Assembly (NCBI GenBank): GCA_902792515.1
Contig: CADAZX010000010.1
Location: 30,981 to 94,980, forward strand
DNA: 64,000 bases
Source: an uncultured Ruminococcus sp.
Lineage (GTDB): Bacteria; Bacillota; Clostridia; UBA1212
Reading direction: 5' to 3'
Part shown: positions 44,947 through 55,257 of the stretch, piece after piece
Layout of the letters: every line of letters starts with the position of its first letter
Position numbering within the stretch: position 1 is the stretch's first letter
Position numbers and translations under genes: made by a program
The notes under the pieces: model-generated
What the model saw: the letters and a program-made list of their open reading frames with translations, nothing else
The model's database searches: none
Told to the model about the DNA's origin: nothing

Positions 44947-47022
44947 ATGGATTTTAAAAGCAGACTGACAGACGAAGAGTTCTCGGAAGAACTCGCGCAC
45001 GCCGAAGAGACGACGAACGACATTCTCGCTCTTCTCAACAGCGAGGTTGCGAGCCGCAACGAGCGCGCGAAGGACGTCACGGGCAGCAGGGAGTATTTTA
45101 TCGACTACTTCCGCGAGATGCACAACGACGAACGCGAGGACTGGCTCCAGTTTGAATACGCAAAACTTAAACAGTACGACAAGTCGGTGCAGACGATCCA
45201 GAAGCTCGGCAGGCAGCTCGCGCAGCCTTACTTCGGAAAGGTCGTTTTTCAGGAGAACGGCAAGCAGGCGAAGAAGTTCTACATCGGAATCTACTCGTTG
45301 ATGAAAAACTACCTTCCCGCCGTCATCGACTGGCGCGCGCCGGTGAGTTCGCTTTACTATGAGAGTGAGCCCGGCGAGGCGTCATACACGCCCGCTTCAG
45401 GCGAAAAGAAGGGCATTCTCAGCCAGAAAAGGCGCTTCACGTGGCGCGAGGGCAACCTTGCGGCAGCGGCGAACATAAGCCTTCCCAACGACGACGAATT
45501 CCTCCGCGAGATACTCTCGGAGAACTCCTCCGACCACCTGAAGGTCATCGTTCAGTCGCTCCAGAAGGACCAGAACATGATCGTAAGGGACTTCGTGGAC
45601 GGCGTTCACGTCATCGCGGGCTGCGCGGGCAGCGGAAAATCGTCTGTCGCGATGCACAAGATCGCGTTCATCATGTACTCCTTCCGCGAGAAGCTGAAGA
45701 ACAAGAACATCGTCGTTCTGTCGCCGAACGTCGCGTTTTCGAACTACATTTCGCACATTCTGCCGGACCTCGGAGAGGACAACGTGTTTTCGCTGACTCA
45801 GGAGGAGCTTGTCGAGGGCATTCTGATCCCGCACGGCATCCAGTACTCCAAGCGCGACAACTCGATGGAGAGAATGCTCACCGAGGAGGGAACGCTTCTC
45901 GCCGACAACACAAGGTTCAAGAACAGCTCCGTTTTTCTGAGAATTCTCGACAAATACGCGGCGTATTACGCGACGCACTGCTTTAAGGCCGACGACATCG
46001 AGTTCGAAAACGGCGACTCCGGCGGCGTGAGAGAGTACAGACTCAAAAAAGAGGACCTCGACTACCTTTTCAACGTCGAGTTCGACGACGTGCCGGTCGC
46101 CGAGAGAGTCGACGCGATCATGGGCAGAATAACCGTCAAGAACCACATCTCGAACGAGGACACGATCAAGGTCATCAGGAGCGCGCTTACCGCTATGCTT
46201 CCCGAATTCGACTACGAGCGCATTTACAGGAGCATGTTCACGAACGAGGAGTTCAGGAACGACTATCTTACCGGCGAACTCGCTCAGGCGGCGGAAAAGC
46301 TTCCCGACTACAACATTCCGGTGCTCACGTGGGAGGACGCGGTCGCGGCTGCTTACCTCGTTACAAAGCTCACGGGCGCGGGCGAGGACGACGGAAGCGT
46401 TTTCTACCTGTTCTGCGACGAGGCCCAGGACCTTTCTCCGGCGATGCTCGGAATCATCAAGGCGTGCTACGGCAAGGCGCACATGCTTTTCGCGGGCGAC
46501 CTCAACCAGAACGTTTTCGCGAACTCCGAGGACTACGCCGATATGATCAGGAAAACGTTCGCGGGAAAGCACTTCAAAAAGTACGAGCTCAAGGTCAACT
46601 ACCGCTCAACGAAGGAAATTTCCGAGTTTGCGCGCGAGATTTCGGGCAGAAATGACGAGATGTCGTGCGTCAGAACCGGCGAAAAGCCTGAAGTGATCAA
46701 GGTCGGCAGCGAAAAGGAGGCCGTCGAGGCAGTTAACGCGTGGGTCGAAAAAATCAGGAACTCGAAATACGAGAGATGCTGCGTTCTGGCCGCCTCGAAG
46801 TCGGAGAGCGACAGATTCCTGGAAATGTGCGACATCCCCGGAGACCTTCCGCGCGGAATGCTCCACTTCCTGCCCGTCTACCTCGCGAAGGGCCTCGAAT
46901 TCGACGCGGTGCTCGTCCTCAACGTCGGCGGCAGCATGCAGAAGCTCGACGAAAAGCTTGGCACAAACATGCTTTACACGGCGGCCACAAGGGCGATGCA
47001 CGAGCTTTGCGTCATAGAATAG
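44947..47022 (+). CDS. helD: HelD-like RNA polymerase recycling ATPase (UvrD/Rep superfamily 1)
   Basis: HelD proteins bind RNA polymerase and release stalled complexes from DNA with ATP. The N-terminal coiled-coil region (about 1-90) is followed by the family block FGKVVFQENGK...YIGIYSL, DWRAPVSSLYYE and KRRFTWREG. Walker A GCAGSGKS is at 225-232, Walker B FCDEAQDLSP and the C-terminal LAKGLEFDAVLV and TAATRAMHELCV motifs are present. Length is 691 residues. The ATG at 44947 with AAAGGA upstream is preferred over an earlier in-frame start. A terminator follows directly. Confidence 0.9.
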   Translation: MDFKSRLTDEEFSEELAHAEETTNDILALLNSEVASRNERAKDVTGSREYFIDYFREMHNDEREDWLQFEYAKLKQYDKSVQTIQKLGRQLAQPYFGKVVFQENGKQAKKFYIGIYSLMKNYLPAVIDWRAPVSSLYYESEPGEASYTPASGEKKGILSQKRRFTWREGNLAAAANISLPNDDEFLREILSENSSDHLKVIVQSLQKDQNMIVRDFVDGVHVIAGCAGSGKSSVAMHKIAFIMYSFREKLKNKNIVVLSPNVAFSNYISHILPDLGEDNVFSLTQEELVEGILIPHGIQYSKRDNSMERMLTEEGTLLADNTRFKNSSVFLRILDKYAAYYATHCFKADDIEFENGDSGGVREYRLKKEDLDYLFNVEFDDVPVAERVDAIMGRITVKNHISNEDTIKVIRSALTAMLPEFDYERIYRSMFTNEEFRNDYLTGELAQAAEKLPDYNIPVLTWEDAVAAAYLVTKLTGAGEDDGSVFYLFCDEAQDLSPAMLGIIKACYGKAHMLFAGDLNQNVFANSEDYADMIRKTFAGKHFKKYELKVNYRSTKEISEFAREISGRNDEMSCVRTGEKPEVIKVGSEKEAVEAVNAWVEKIRNSKYERCCVLAASKSESDRFLEMCDIPGDLPRGMLHFLPVYLAKGLEFDAVLVLNVGGSMQKLDEKLGTNMLYTAATRAMHELCVIE

Positions 47023-47040
47023 TAATTATAATCACGGCAA

Positions 47041-47080
47041 GCCGCCCCGCACTTTTATTTTTGAAGCGGGGCGGCGCTTT
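47041..47080 (+). terminator. Rho-independent terminator after helD
   Basis: GCCGCCCCGC (47041-47050) pairs perfectly with GCGGGGCGGC (47066-47075), followed by GCTTTATT. Confidence 0.8.
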
Positions 47081-47123
47081 ATTGACAGGCCAATGTTACG
47101 TTTTTAAGGGAAAGGCGCTTTAA

Positions 47124-47999
47124 ATGAGCTACACCGAAACAGTCAGGCACGAGCTTCTTCATACGGACGTCAGGAAAAAATGCTGCAGGGAGACGGAGCT
47201 ACTGCTTTTCGGCTGGCTCGCGCTCGCTTCGGGTGGCGAAGGTGCGGGAACGCTTAAGGGCGGGCCGAGGAATCCTCTTAACCGTCCCGACGCGATATCG
47301 AGAATATCTTATCTCGCCGAAAAGGTTACGGGAGCGGTGGCCGCGGACCCGGTGGAGACCGCGAAGATGTTATTTTCCGCTTCGTGCAAACGCGGTGTTC
47401 CCGACGCTTCCGACGCCGAACTCTTTTTGCGAAAAATAGGCTCGGACTGCTGCAGAGCGGCGGCTTTGAGGGTCTTTTTCGCTGTCGCGGGTACTGTTTC
47501 CGATCCCGACGCGGCCAAGTGCTACGCAGAGATATATTTTGACACGCGCGAGCTCGCCACCGCGTACGCCGACCTGCTCGACTCCTTCGGTATCACATCG
47601 GGCGTGTCTCAAAGGCGCGCCAAATTCGTCTGCTACATTAAAAGGTCCGAGAGCCTGAGCGATTTTCTCACCGTTGCCGGTCTTCCCGGCGAGTCGATTA
47701 AATTCCAGGTCGCGAAGACGGTCAGGGAGGTGTCGAACAACGCCAACCGCGCCACCAACTGCGACATCGCGAACATCGAAAAGGCGCGGGCGAGGGCCGA
47801 CGCCGAAACGGTCGCGATAAAGAGGCTGAAAAGCAGGGGAATGTTTTCGACGCTTCCGGAACCGCTTAGGGCAGTCGCGGAGCTGAGACTCGAATATCCC
47901 GAGGCCAACCACGCTGAGCTCGGCGCAATGCTTATTCCCGCCGTCTCGCACTCGACCGTCAGCCTCAGAATGAAGAAGATCATCGAGCTCTCAAAATAA
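47124..47999 (+). CDS. whiA: DNA-binding protein WhiA
   Basis: WhiA is a DNA-binding protein of Gram-positive bacteria with a LAGLIDADG-like N-domain and a C-terminal helix-turn-helix; it affects division and, in sporulating actinomycetes, development. The 291-residue product shows VRHELLHTD at the start, the family motif TVREVSNNANRATNCDIANIEKA, and the C-terminal HTH with LRLEYPEANHAELGAMLIPAVSHSTVSLRMKKI. The N-terminal homing-endonuclease-like residues are degenerate, as in all WhiA. It is often linked to yvcJ-yvcK; here those are absent and it stands alone. Confidence 0.93.
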   Translation: MSYTETVRHELLHTDVRKKCCRETELLLFGWLALASGGEGAGTLKGGPRNPLNRPDAISRISYLAEKVTGAVAADPVETAKMLFSASCKRGVPDASDAELFLRKIGSDCCRAAALRVFFAVAGTVSDPDAAKCYAEIYFDTRELATAYADLLDSFGITSGVSQRRAKFVCYIKRSESLSDFLTVAGLPGESIKFQVAKTVREVSNNANRATNCDIANIEKARARADAETVAIKRLKSRGMFSTLPEPLRAVAELRLEYPEANHAELGAMLIPAVSHSTVSLRMKKIIELSK

Positions 48000-48047
48000 A
48001 GATGCCGGTCAAATAAAATTCGTCAATTAATCGGAGGAATAGTTTAT

Positions 48048-48524
48048 ATGTTCCGGAAACTCACAAGAATCAAACAGAAGTTAGGCGACGCCGAATGCGT
48101 TGAGATACTTAAAAACGAAAAGCGCGGCGTGCTTTCGCTCATAGGCGACGGCGGCTATCCGTACGGCGTCCCTATGAACCATTTTTACAACGAAGAAGAC
48201 GGCAGAATCTATTTCCACAGCGGAAGGACGGGCCACAAGATCGACGCGATCAACGCGTGCGGCAAGGCGTCGTTCTGCGTCGTCGACGGCGGCAGGAAAG
48301 AGGAGGGCGACTGGGCGCTCCGTTTCAGGAGCGTGATCGTTTTCGGCACGATAGAGACCGTGGAAGACCGCGGGACCGTCTATAATATAGCGGAAAAGCT
48401 CAGCCGCAAGTTCACGGACGACGAAGCGTACATAAAAACCGAACTGGAGCGTTCGGGCCCGGCTACGCTGATGTTCGCGCTCGTGCCGGAGCATATTACG
48501 GGAAAGACTGTCAAAGAGTCATAA
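48048..48524 (+). CDS. Pyridoxamine 5'-phosphate oxidase-like / FMN-binding split-barrel protein (NimA-like)
   Basis: A 158-residue split-barrel flavoprotein of the NimA-like subgroup. KNEKRGVLSLIGDGGYPYGVPMNHFYNEEDGRIYFHS and GHKIDAI are the FMN-binding core, and RSVIVFGTIETVED follows. Members are nitroreductase-like or of unknown function. GGAGGAA precedes the ATG. It is likely a single gene, followed by the nifJ promoter. Confidence 0.85.
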   Translation: MFRKLTRIKQKLGDAECVEILKNEKRGVLSLIGDGGYPYGVPMNHFYNEEDGRIYFHSGRTGHKIDAINACGKASFCVVDGGRKEEGDWALRFRSVIVFGTIETVEDRGTVYNIAEKLSRKFTDDEAYIKTELERSGPATLMFALVPEHITGKTVKES

Positions 48525-48582
48525 AACCGCGTTTTTAAACCTTCAAAATTCCTTAAAACTCCTTAAAACGCGCGCGAAATCA

Positions 48583-48611
48583 TTGACAAACACGATCAGA
48601 AGTTTTATACT
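48583..48611 (+). promoter_or_regulatory. Near-consensus promoter of nifJ
   Basis: TTGACA (48583-48588), 17 bases, TATACT (48606-48611). Predicted to be one of the strongest in the window, consistent with a central catabolic gene. Confidence 0.88.
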
Positions 48612-48655
48612 CTCACTGATAAAAACCTTGTTACCATAAGGAGGCAATAAACATT

Positions 48656-51600
48656 ATGGCAAGAGAAAAGAAATCGATGGACGGCAACCAGGCGGCCGCG
48701 CACGTTTCGTATGCTTTTACGGAAGTTGCGGGCATCTACCCGATCACACCGTCCAGTCCTATGGCGGACTATGTCGACCAGTGGTCGGCCCAGGGTCTCA
48801 AGAACATTTTCGGCAGCACCGTTAAGGTCATTGAGATGCAGTCCGAGGCAGGCGCCGCGGGAACCGTTCACGGCTCGCTGGCATCAGGCGCGCTGACCAC
48901 GACGTACACCGCTTCGCAGGGTCTGCTCCTCATGATCCCGAATATGTACAAGATCTCCGGCGAACTGCTTCCGGGCGTTTTCCACGTTTCGGCAAGATGC
49001 GTCGCGTCCCACGCTCTGAACATTTTCGGCGACCACTCGGACGTTTACGCCTGCCGCCAGACCGGCTTCGCAATGCTCGCAGAGACGAACCCGCAGGAGG
49101 TCATGGACCTCGCGCCTGTAGCTCACCTTGCTGCTATTAAAGGCAGAGTTCCGTTCCTCAACTTCTTCGACGGTTTCCGCACTTCCCACGAGATCCAGAA
49201 GATCGACGTCTGGGATTACGAGGACCTCAAAGAAATGTGCGACATGGACGCTGTCGAGGCGTTCCGCAAGAGAGCGCTCAACCCTGAGCACCCCGTAATG
49301 CGCGGCTCGCACGAGAACGGAGACATTTTCTTCCAGCACAGAGAAGCGTGCAACGAGTACTACGACGCGATCCCCGGTATTGTTGAAGAATACATGGGCA
49401 AGGTCAACGCGAAGCTCGGCACAGACTACAAGCTTTTCAACTACTACGGCGCTCCGGACGCTGACAGAGTCATCATCGCGATGGGCTCCGTTTGCGACGT
49501 TGCCGAAGAAGTTATCGACTACCTCGTTTCCAAGGGCAAGAAGGTCGGTCTCGTGAAGGTCCGCCTCTACAGACCTTTCTCTGCCGAAAAACTCGTCGAA
49601 GCGATCCCCGCGACCGCGAAGAAGATCGCCGTTCTCGACAGAACGAAAGAGCCCGGCGCTCTCGGCGAACCTCTCTACCTCGACGTTGTCGCCGCGCTTG
49701 AAGCAACCGGCAGAAAAGCCCAGGTCATCGGCGGACGCTACGGTCTCGGCTCCAAGGATACGCCTCCTTCCAGCATTTTCGCGGTTTACGACGAACTCGC
49801 GAAGAAGTCGCCCAAGAAGCACTTCACGATCGGCATCAACGACGACGTTACGTACCTCTCGCTTCCCGAGAAGGCCGCTCCGAACACGGCTGCGGCAGGC
49901 ACGATCGAGTGCAAGTTCTGGGGTCTCGGCGGTGACGGAACTGTCGGCGCGAACAAGAACTCCATCAAGATCATCGGCGACCACACCGACAAATTCGTTC
50001 AGGCGTACTTCCAGTACGACTCCAAGAAGACCGGCGGCGTGACGATCTCCCACCTCCGTTTCGGCGACAAACCGATCAAGAGCCCCTACTACATCAACAA
50101 GGCCGACTTCGTGGCATGCCACAACCCGTCCTACGTCATCAAGGGCTACAAGATGGTCAACGACGTTAAACCGGGCGGCGTATTCCTGATCAACTGCCAG
50201 TGGAACGCAAAAGAGCTCGCGGAGCACCTCTCCGACGACGCCAAGCTCTACATCGCGAAGAACAAGATCAGACTCTACACCGTTAACGCTATCGACCTCG
50301 CGCAGAAGATCGGAATGGGCAAACGCACCAACACGATTCTCCAGGCATCCTTCTTCGCTCTCGCGAACGTAATGCCCATCGAGGAAGCGGTCGACTACAT
50401 GAAGAAGGCCGCGTACAAGTCCTACTCCAAGAAGGGACAGGACGTCGTCGACATGAACTACAAAGCTATCGACGCCGGCGTCACCGCGTTCAAGAAGGTC
50501 AGAGTTCCCGCGGAGTGGAAGAAGATCGTTCCCAAGGCCGCCGAAGGCAAGGGCAAAGAGACGACAGCTCTCGAGAAGATGGTCGAAGAGGTCCTGGAGC
50601 CCGTTTCCAAAATGGACGGCGACTCGCTGCCTGTTTCCGCGTTCAAGGACTACGTCGACGGCACGTTCTGCCTGGGCGCTTCCGCTTTCGAAAAGCGCGG
50701 AGTCGCGGTCATGGTTCCCGAGTGGAACGCCGACACGTGCGCGAAGTGCAACAAGTGCGCGTTTGTCTGCCCGCACGCAACTATCAGACCGTTCGCTCTC
50801 AATGAAGAAGAGCTCAAGAACGCTCCCGAGAACATGAAGAAGGCTCCGAAGCCGGTCGTCAAGACGAACTACACCTACACGCTCGCGGTTTCTCCGCTCG
50901 ACTGCATGGGATGCGGCGTCTGCATCGGCGTCTGCCCGACCAAGTCTCTGAAGATGGTTCCGAGAGAGTCCGCGGAAGACCAGCAGAAGGTTTTCGACTA
51001 CTGCGTGGCAAAGGTTTCTGAGAAACCGGAGATCTGCGGCAACAACGTTATCTCCAGCCAGTTCAGAAAGCCTCTGCTTGAATTCTCCGGCTCCTGCGCA
51101 GGCTGCGCCGAAACATCTTACGCAAGGCTCATCACCCAGCTCTTCGGCGACAGAATGTACATTTCCAACGCGACCGGATGCTCCTCCATTTGGGGCGGCC
51201 CCGCAGCCACGTCTCCTTACACGACTAACGCGGAAGGACACGGACCCGCATGGGCGAACTCCCTGTTTGAGGACAACGCCGAGCACGGCCTCGGTATCTA
51301 CCTCGGCCAGAAGGCGATCCGCGAGAGACTGATCGAAAAGGTCCGCTACATCGCGGAGAACGGCAAGCACGAAAATACCGTTGCGGCCGCGAAGAAATAC
51401 CTCGAGACGCTTGACGACGGCGTTGCCAACACCGCCGCGACAAAAGAACTCGTCGCCGCTCTTGAAGAGTGCGGTTGCGAGAGAGGAAAAGAGATCCTCG
51501 CCGAGAAAGAGTACCTCTCCAAGAAGTCCGTCTGGATCTTCGGCGGCGACGGCTGGGCATACGATATCGGCTTCGGCGGCGTAGACCACGTTCTCGCTTC

Positions 51601-52189
51601 CGGTGAAGACGTCAACATCATGGTATTCGACACTGAGGTCTACTCCAACACAGGCGGTCAGGCTTCCAAGGCGTCCCAGATCGGCCAGGTCGCTCAGTTC
51701 GCGGCAGCCGGCAAGGCGATCGCCAAGAAGAGCCTCGCAGAGATCGCGATGTCCTACGGCTACATCTACGTCGCACAGATCGCCATGGGCGCAGACATGA
51801 ACCAGACCATCAAGGCCATTTCCGAGGCTGAGGCATACCATGGGCCTTCGCTGGTCATCGGCTACGCTCCCTGCGAGATGCACTCGATCAAGGGCGGCAT
51901 GGTCAACTGCCAGGCCGAGATGAAGAAGGCGGTCGACTGCGGTTACTGGAACCTCTTCAGATTCAACCCGGCTCTCAAGGCGCAGGGCAAGAACCCCTTC
52001 ACGGTCGACAGCAAAGAGGCTTCGACAAGCTACAGAGAGTTCATCATGAACGAGGCCCGCTACTCGAGACTCACCAGGGAATTCCCCGAGAGAGCAGAGA
52101 CGCTTTTCGAAAAGGCCGAGGAGAACTCCGTGGACCGTTACGCCCACCTGAAGAAACTCATCAAACTGTACGGAACCGAAGAGGAATAA
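48656..52189 (+). CDS. nifJ: Pyruvate:ferredoxin (flavodoxin) oxidoreductase
   Basis: This single-chain PFOR decarboxylates pyruvate to acetyl-CoA and passes electrons to ferredoxin, a core enzyme of anaerobic metabolism. The 1177-residue chain has all domains: the N-terminal YPITPSSPMADYVDQW, the gamma and delta parts, two [4Fe-4S] ferredoxin motifs starting at Cys695 (CAKCNKC) and Cys750 (CMGCGVC), and the TPP domain with CAGCAETSY, IFGGDGWAYDIGFGG and DTEVYSNTGGQASKAS. GGAGG precedes the ATG and the promoter is near consensus. Codon choice is visibly stricter than in neighbouring genes, as expected for high expression. Confidence 0.97.
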   Translation: MAREKKSMDGNQAAAHVSYAFTEVAGIYPITPSSPMADYVDQWSAQGLKNIFGSTVKVIEMQSEAGAAGTVHGSLASGALTTTYTASQGLLLMIPNMYKISGELLPGVFHVSARCVASHALNIFGDHSDVYACRQTGFAMLAETNPQEVMDLAPVAHLAAIKGRVPFLNFFDGFRTSHEIQKIDVWDYEDLKEMCDMDAVEAFRKRALNPEHPVMRGSHENGDIFFQHREACNEYYDAIPGIVEEYMGKVNAKLGTDYKLFNYYGAPDADRVIIAMGSVCDVAEEVIDYLVSKGKKVGLVKVRLYRPFSAEKLVEAIPATAKKIAVLDRTKEPGALGEPLYLDVVAALEATGRKAQVIGGRYGLGSKDTPPSSIFAVYDELAKKSPKKHFTIGINDDVTYLSLPEKAAPNTAAAGTIECKFWGLGGDGTVGANKNSIKIIGDHTDKFVQAYFQYDSKKTGGVTISHLRFGDKPIKSPYYINKADFVACHNPSYVIKGYKMVNDVKPGGVFLINCQWNAKELAEHLSDDAKLYIAKNKIRLYTVNAIDLAQKIGMGKRTNTILQASFFALANVMPIEEAVDYMKKAAYKSYSKKGQDVVDMNYKAIDAGVTAFKKVRVPAEWKKIVPKAAEGKGKETTALEKMVEEVLEPVSKMDGDSLPVSAFKDYVDGTFCLGASAFEKRGVAVMVPEWNADTCAKCNKCAFVCPHATIRPFALNEEELKNAPENMKKAPKPVVKTNYTYTLAVSPLDCMGCGVCIGVCPTKSLKMVPRESAEDQQKVFDYCVAKVSEKPEICGNNVISSQFRKPLLEFSGSCAGCAETSYARLITQLFGDRMYISNATGCSSIWGGPAATSPYTTNAEGHGPAWANSLFEDNAEHGLGIYLGQKAIRERLIEKVRYIAENGKHENTVAAAKKYLETLDDGVANTAATKELVAALEECGCERGKEILAEKEYLSKKSVWIFGGDGWAYDIGFGGVDHVLASGEDVNIMVFDTEVYSNTGGQASKASQIGQVAQFAAAGKAIAKKSLAEIAMSYGYIYVAQIAMGADMNQTIKAISEAEAYHGPSLVIGYAPCEMHSIKGGMVNCQAEMKKAVDCGYWNLFRFNPALKAQGKNPFTVDSKEASTSYREFIMNEARYSRLTREFPERAETLFEKAEENSVDRYAHLKKLIKLYGTEEE

Positions 52190-52218
52190 TCCATAAGGTT
52201 TCACACGCAAACGGAGAG

Positions 52219-52254
52219 GCGCGGCCCCGCGCATTATAAAAAACGGGGCCGCGC
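52219..52254 (+). terminator. GC-rich hairpin after nifJ (first)
   Basis: GCGCGGCCCCG (52219-52229) pairs with CGGGGCCGCGC (52244-52254) perfectly. The A-rich loop and lack of a T-run make it an atypical terminator. Confidence 0.55.
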
Positions 52255-52264
52255 CCGAAAGCCG

Positions 52265-52288
52265 GGCGGCGCCATACAAGGCGCCGCC
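52265..52288 (+). terminator. GC-rich hairpin after nifJ (second)
   Basis: GGCGGCGCC (52265-52273) pairs with GGCGCCGCC (52280-52288) around loop ATACAA. Stacked 10 bases behind the first hairpin; probably both protect or end the nifJ message. Confidence 0.5.
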
Positions 52289-52731
52289 GGCCCGATTCAT
52301 TGATTTATGACTTAGCGCTGTTCCCGCGCATTTTGAATTCTTCCGCTTAATGATTTGCAAAAGACGGGATTTCACTTAAGTCGGCGCATCACAAAAATGA
52401 TTTAGCATTGAATTAAATTTCCCGGAAATATTCCGCGGACGATATTTTATTTTAATAGATAATTCCCGAAAATCTCTCATTGTTATTTTGAATACCGCCA
52501 CTGACGGTTTTGCGGGCATTTTGGGCGTATTTATTGTAAAAAAACGGCGCATTTAGCGCAAAACATAGAATATTAAGATTTTTTAAGTAATTAATTCGAT
52601 TATTTGTATTTTTGATTATCAAATTGGTCCGGGGCGTATCATTGTCGCTGAAAAGGGCACTGTGATTGTAAAGAATCGCAGCGCACAGCGCGCAAGTGTA
52701 CGCCGACGGCCGGAAACGGAGATTTTAAATA

Positions 52732-55149
52732 ATGATTTCAGCCGATGAACTGAAAAGCAAACCCGTTAAAGAATTGAGACTTATCGCGCAGTCGCTCGGA
52801 ATGAACGCCGAAAAAATGAAGAAGAGCGAGATCGTTTCCGCGCTTCTCTCGGCAGGAGAACCCGACCCTGACGCGCCGGTTAAAGGAAACGAATCCGGTT
52901 CATCTGCCGGCACTGCCGGAGATGCTGTCCAGGCGGACCAAAAGCCGCAGAAGGGCAGGCGCGGCAGGCCACCCGGAAGCAAAAATAAAAAGAAACTCGC
53001 CGAGCAGGCAGCCTCCGCTGAAGCATTAAAGACCGGCGAAAACGGACCCTCCGGCGAAGGAGCGTCTTTTGAGGACGGCTCTGCCGGCGCGTCTTACGGA
53101 TCCGCGGAAGAAACCGCCGAAAACGGCGACAGCGGTTACAACGGTTACGGCGGAGAAAGCGCCGAAAACGGCGAGATATACCGCAGAAGACCTGCCGACC
53201 AGGAATACGACCGTCAGAGGGGTTACAGGAACGACACCTACCGCGACAGAAACGACCGCATAGGCGGACAGCGGAGACCTTACAACCAGTACCAGCAGGG
53301 CGGCTACCAGCAGGGCGGTTATCAGCAAAACAGCCGGCCCGGCCCGGGACAGAGAAACGGCTGGACGCAGCAACCGCGCGACAACCGAGGAAACCTGCAG
53401 CGCGGCAGAAACGGCTATCAATCCGACTACTATCAGCGCCAAAACTACAACTACAGACCGAACGGCCCGGGACGTACGCAGTACCGCCAGGATAACGGAC
53501 AGTACCGACAGGACAACGGTCAGTACCGCCAGGATAACGGACAGTACCGACAGGACAACGGTCAGTACCGCCAGGATAGCGGACAGTACCGCCAGGATAG
53601 CGGTCAGTATCGCCAGGATAACGGCCAGTACCGCCAGGACCGCGATCAGGACCGTGACCAGATTCGCGTTCAGGATATCCCGCAGGACAGGCTTCAGGAC
53701 GGAGCAGAACAGTTCCCGGAAACCGAGTCGTACGAGAGAGATATTAACAGCGAGCGCGACTACAGAGATGACCGCAGGGACGACGGCGCATACGCGCGCG
53801 AAGGCGCTTTCGAACGCGACGAGCAGGGCAACGCTTTCGACAGGGACGGCGCCGCGCCGGCGGACGCTCAGGGACGCGATTATGACCGTGCGGCCGACGA
53901 CGGCGACGGCATGAAATACGAGAACGCTCAGGAACCCGCGGATGCTGCTGCAGACGACCAGTCCGACTACGTGGACAACAGGAACATCATCGCCGACGAC
54001 CCGGGCTTCGACTGCTACGGAATTCTCGAGATCAACCAGAACGGCTTCGGGTTCCTGCGCGCCGAGTCGCTCTACCCGAGCCAAAAGGACATTTTCGTGG
54101 CGCCACCGATTATCAAAAAGTATTTGATGCGCACGGGCGATATCATCTGCGGCAAGGCGAAAATGCAGGCAAAAACGTTCAACGCTCAATACGCGCTCGT
54201 GTCGGTGACGTCGATCAACTCTGTTCCGCCGGAAAAGGTCGGAAAGAGGCCGAACTTCGACACGCTTGTCCCGATCTTCCCGGACAGCCAGTACGTTCTT
54301 GAGACGGTTCCGAACGAGCTCTCAACAAGAATCATCGACATGTTCGCACCTATCGGAAAAGGGCAGAGAGGACTCATCGTCTCGCCGCCGAAGGCAGGTA
54401 AAACAGTCCTTCTCAAGAAGATCGCCGCGGCGATCAGAACGAACTACCCCGAAGTTCATCTTATTATCCTCCTTATCGACGAGCGTCCCGAGGAGGTCAC
54501 CGACATCAGGGAGTCAGTCGACGCAATGGTTGTCGCGTCCACCTTCGACGAGATGACGTCGAGGCATATCGCCGTCTCCGAGTTCTGCCTTGAGCACGCT
54601 CAGAGGCTTGTCGAAATGGGCAGCGACGTAATAATCCTCATGGACTCCATAACGAGGCTCGCGCGCGCGTACAACCAGGAGATCCCCACGACGGGAAGGT
54701 CGCTCTCCGGCGGTCTCGACCCGGGAGCCCTCTACAAGCCCAAAAAGTTTTTCGGCTCCGCGAGAAACATAAAAGGCGGTGGCAGCCTGACGATCATCGC
54801 CACCGCGCTTGTCGACACGGGCAGCAGGCTTGACGACGTAATCTACGAGGAGTTCAAGGGCACCGGAAACATGGAACTTCACCTCGACCGCGGTCTCGCG
54901 GAGCGGCGCGTGTTCCCGAGTATCGACATCGGAATGTCCGGCACGAGAAAAGAGGAGCTTCTCCTTTCAAGATCCGACCTCGAAAAGATATACTCGATGA
55001 GAAGGGCGTTTTCGACCGCGAACAACTCGCGCGACGTCACCGAGAGCCTTCTCCTGATGATCTCCAAAACCTCGAGCAACAAACGGTTCCTCGAGACTAT
55101 CCGCGTCCCTGACAAGACCGAAAAGACGTTTCTGCCTAGCATCGACTGA
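52732..55149 (+). CDS. rho: Transcription termination factor Rho with a large disordered insertion
   Basis: Rho is the hexameric RNA helicase that ends transcription. A Rho_N/SAP-like domain (about 1-42) is followed by about 375 residues of low-complexity Arg/Gln/Asp/Tyr/Gly-rich sequence, including eight heptads of QYRQDNG (residues 250-303). From about residue 424 the conserved core begins: RNA-binding [19 protein letters not shown], Walker A PPKAGKT (553-559), Walker [16 protein letters not shown] and the Q/R loops. The core alone is normal; the total of 805 residues is about double. In Bacteroides, Rho with a long disordered insertion is reported to form condensates. Length and composition here suggest a similar possibility, which is inference. 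Confidence 0.95.
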   Translation: MISADELKSKPVKELRLIAQSLGMNAEKMKKSEIVSALLSAGEPDPDAPVKGNESGSSAGTAGDAVQADQKPQKGRRGRPPGSKNKKKLAEQAASAEALKTGENGPSGEGASFEDGSAGASYGSAEETAENGDSGYNGYGGESAENGEIYRRRPADQEYDRQRGYRNDTYRDRNDRIGGQRRPYNQYQQGGYQQGGYQQNSRPGPGQRNGWTQQPRDNRGNLQRGRNGYQSDYYQRQNYNYRPNGPGRTQYRQDNGQYRQDNGQYRQDNGQYRQDNGQYRQDSGQYRQDSGQYRQDNGQYRQDRDQDRDQIRVQDIPQDRLQDGAEQFPETESYERDINSERDYRDDRRDDGAYAREGAFERDEQGNAFDRDGAAPADAQGRDYDRAADDGDGMKYENAQEPADAAADDQSDYVDNRNIIADDPGFDCYGILEINQNGFGFLRAESLYPSQKDIFVAPPIIKKYLMRTGDIICGKAKMQAKTFNAQYALVSVTSINSVPPEKVGKRPNFDTLVPIFPDSQYVLETVPNELSTRIIDMFAPIGKGQRGLIVSPPKAGKTVLLKKIAAAIRTNYPEVHLIILLIDERPEEVTDIRESVDAMVVASTFDEMTSRHIAVSEFCLEHAQRLVEMGSDVIILMDSITRLARAYNQEIPTTGRSLSGGLDPGALYKPKKFFGSARNIKGGGSLTIIATALVDTGSRLDDVIYEEFKGTGNMELHLDRGLAERRVFPSIDIGMSGTRKEELLLSRSDLEKIYSMRRAFSTANNSRDVTESLLLMISKTSSNKRFLETIRVPDKTEKTFLPSID
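53479..53640 (+). repeat. 21-bp tandem repeats encoding QYRQDNG in rho
   Basis: Seven full and one partial 21-base units starting cagtaccgcc encode QYRQD(N/S)G. Synonymous differences (gat/gac, cgc/cga) form an alternating pattern in the first four units, indicating duplication of a 42-base pair. Confidence 0.95.
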
Positions 55150-55177
55150 CGGAAAAAAATAAACGGATATAATAAAG

Positions 55178-55218
55178 CGCGGGAGGCCTTCTTTAAACTG
55201 ATGCCTCCCGCGTTTTTT
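55178..55218 (+). terminator. Rho-independent terminator after rho
   Basis: CGCGGGAGGC (55178-55187) pairs perfectly with GCCTCCCGCG (55203-55212), then TTTTTT. Confidence 0.92.
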
Positions 55219-55257
55219 CGATATTGCAAGGAAATAAATATGATTCGTTAACGAAGC

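Larger units (their letters stand above)
52190..52731. other. 542-base intergenic region between nifJ and rho
   Basis: It begins with two GC-rich hairpins, then turns markedly AT-rich (about 52376-52640). No gene was found. A candidate rho promoter TTGATT (52612-52617)/TATCAT (52637-52642) has a 19-base spacer, so it is weak. The long leader could serve Rho autoregulation, as known for rho in other bacteria, but no element proves it. Confidence 0.6.

Noticed and set aside
48884..52375. Very long open reading frame on the minus strand opposite nifJ, and similar ones opposite the M3 peptidase and uvrA
   Set aside because: They mirror the codon bias of strongly conserved plus-strand genes, lack family similarity and have no ribosome sites.
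52612..52642. Promoter of rho (TTGATT/TATCAT)
   Set aside because: The spacer is 19 bases and the region is generally AT-rich, so it is listed only as a weak candidate in the intergenic entry.
53479..53640. CRISPR or non-coding satellite in rho
   Set aside because: The 21-base units are in frame and encode QYRQDNG within an intact Rho.
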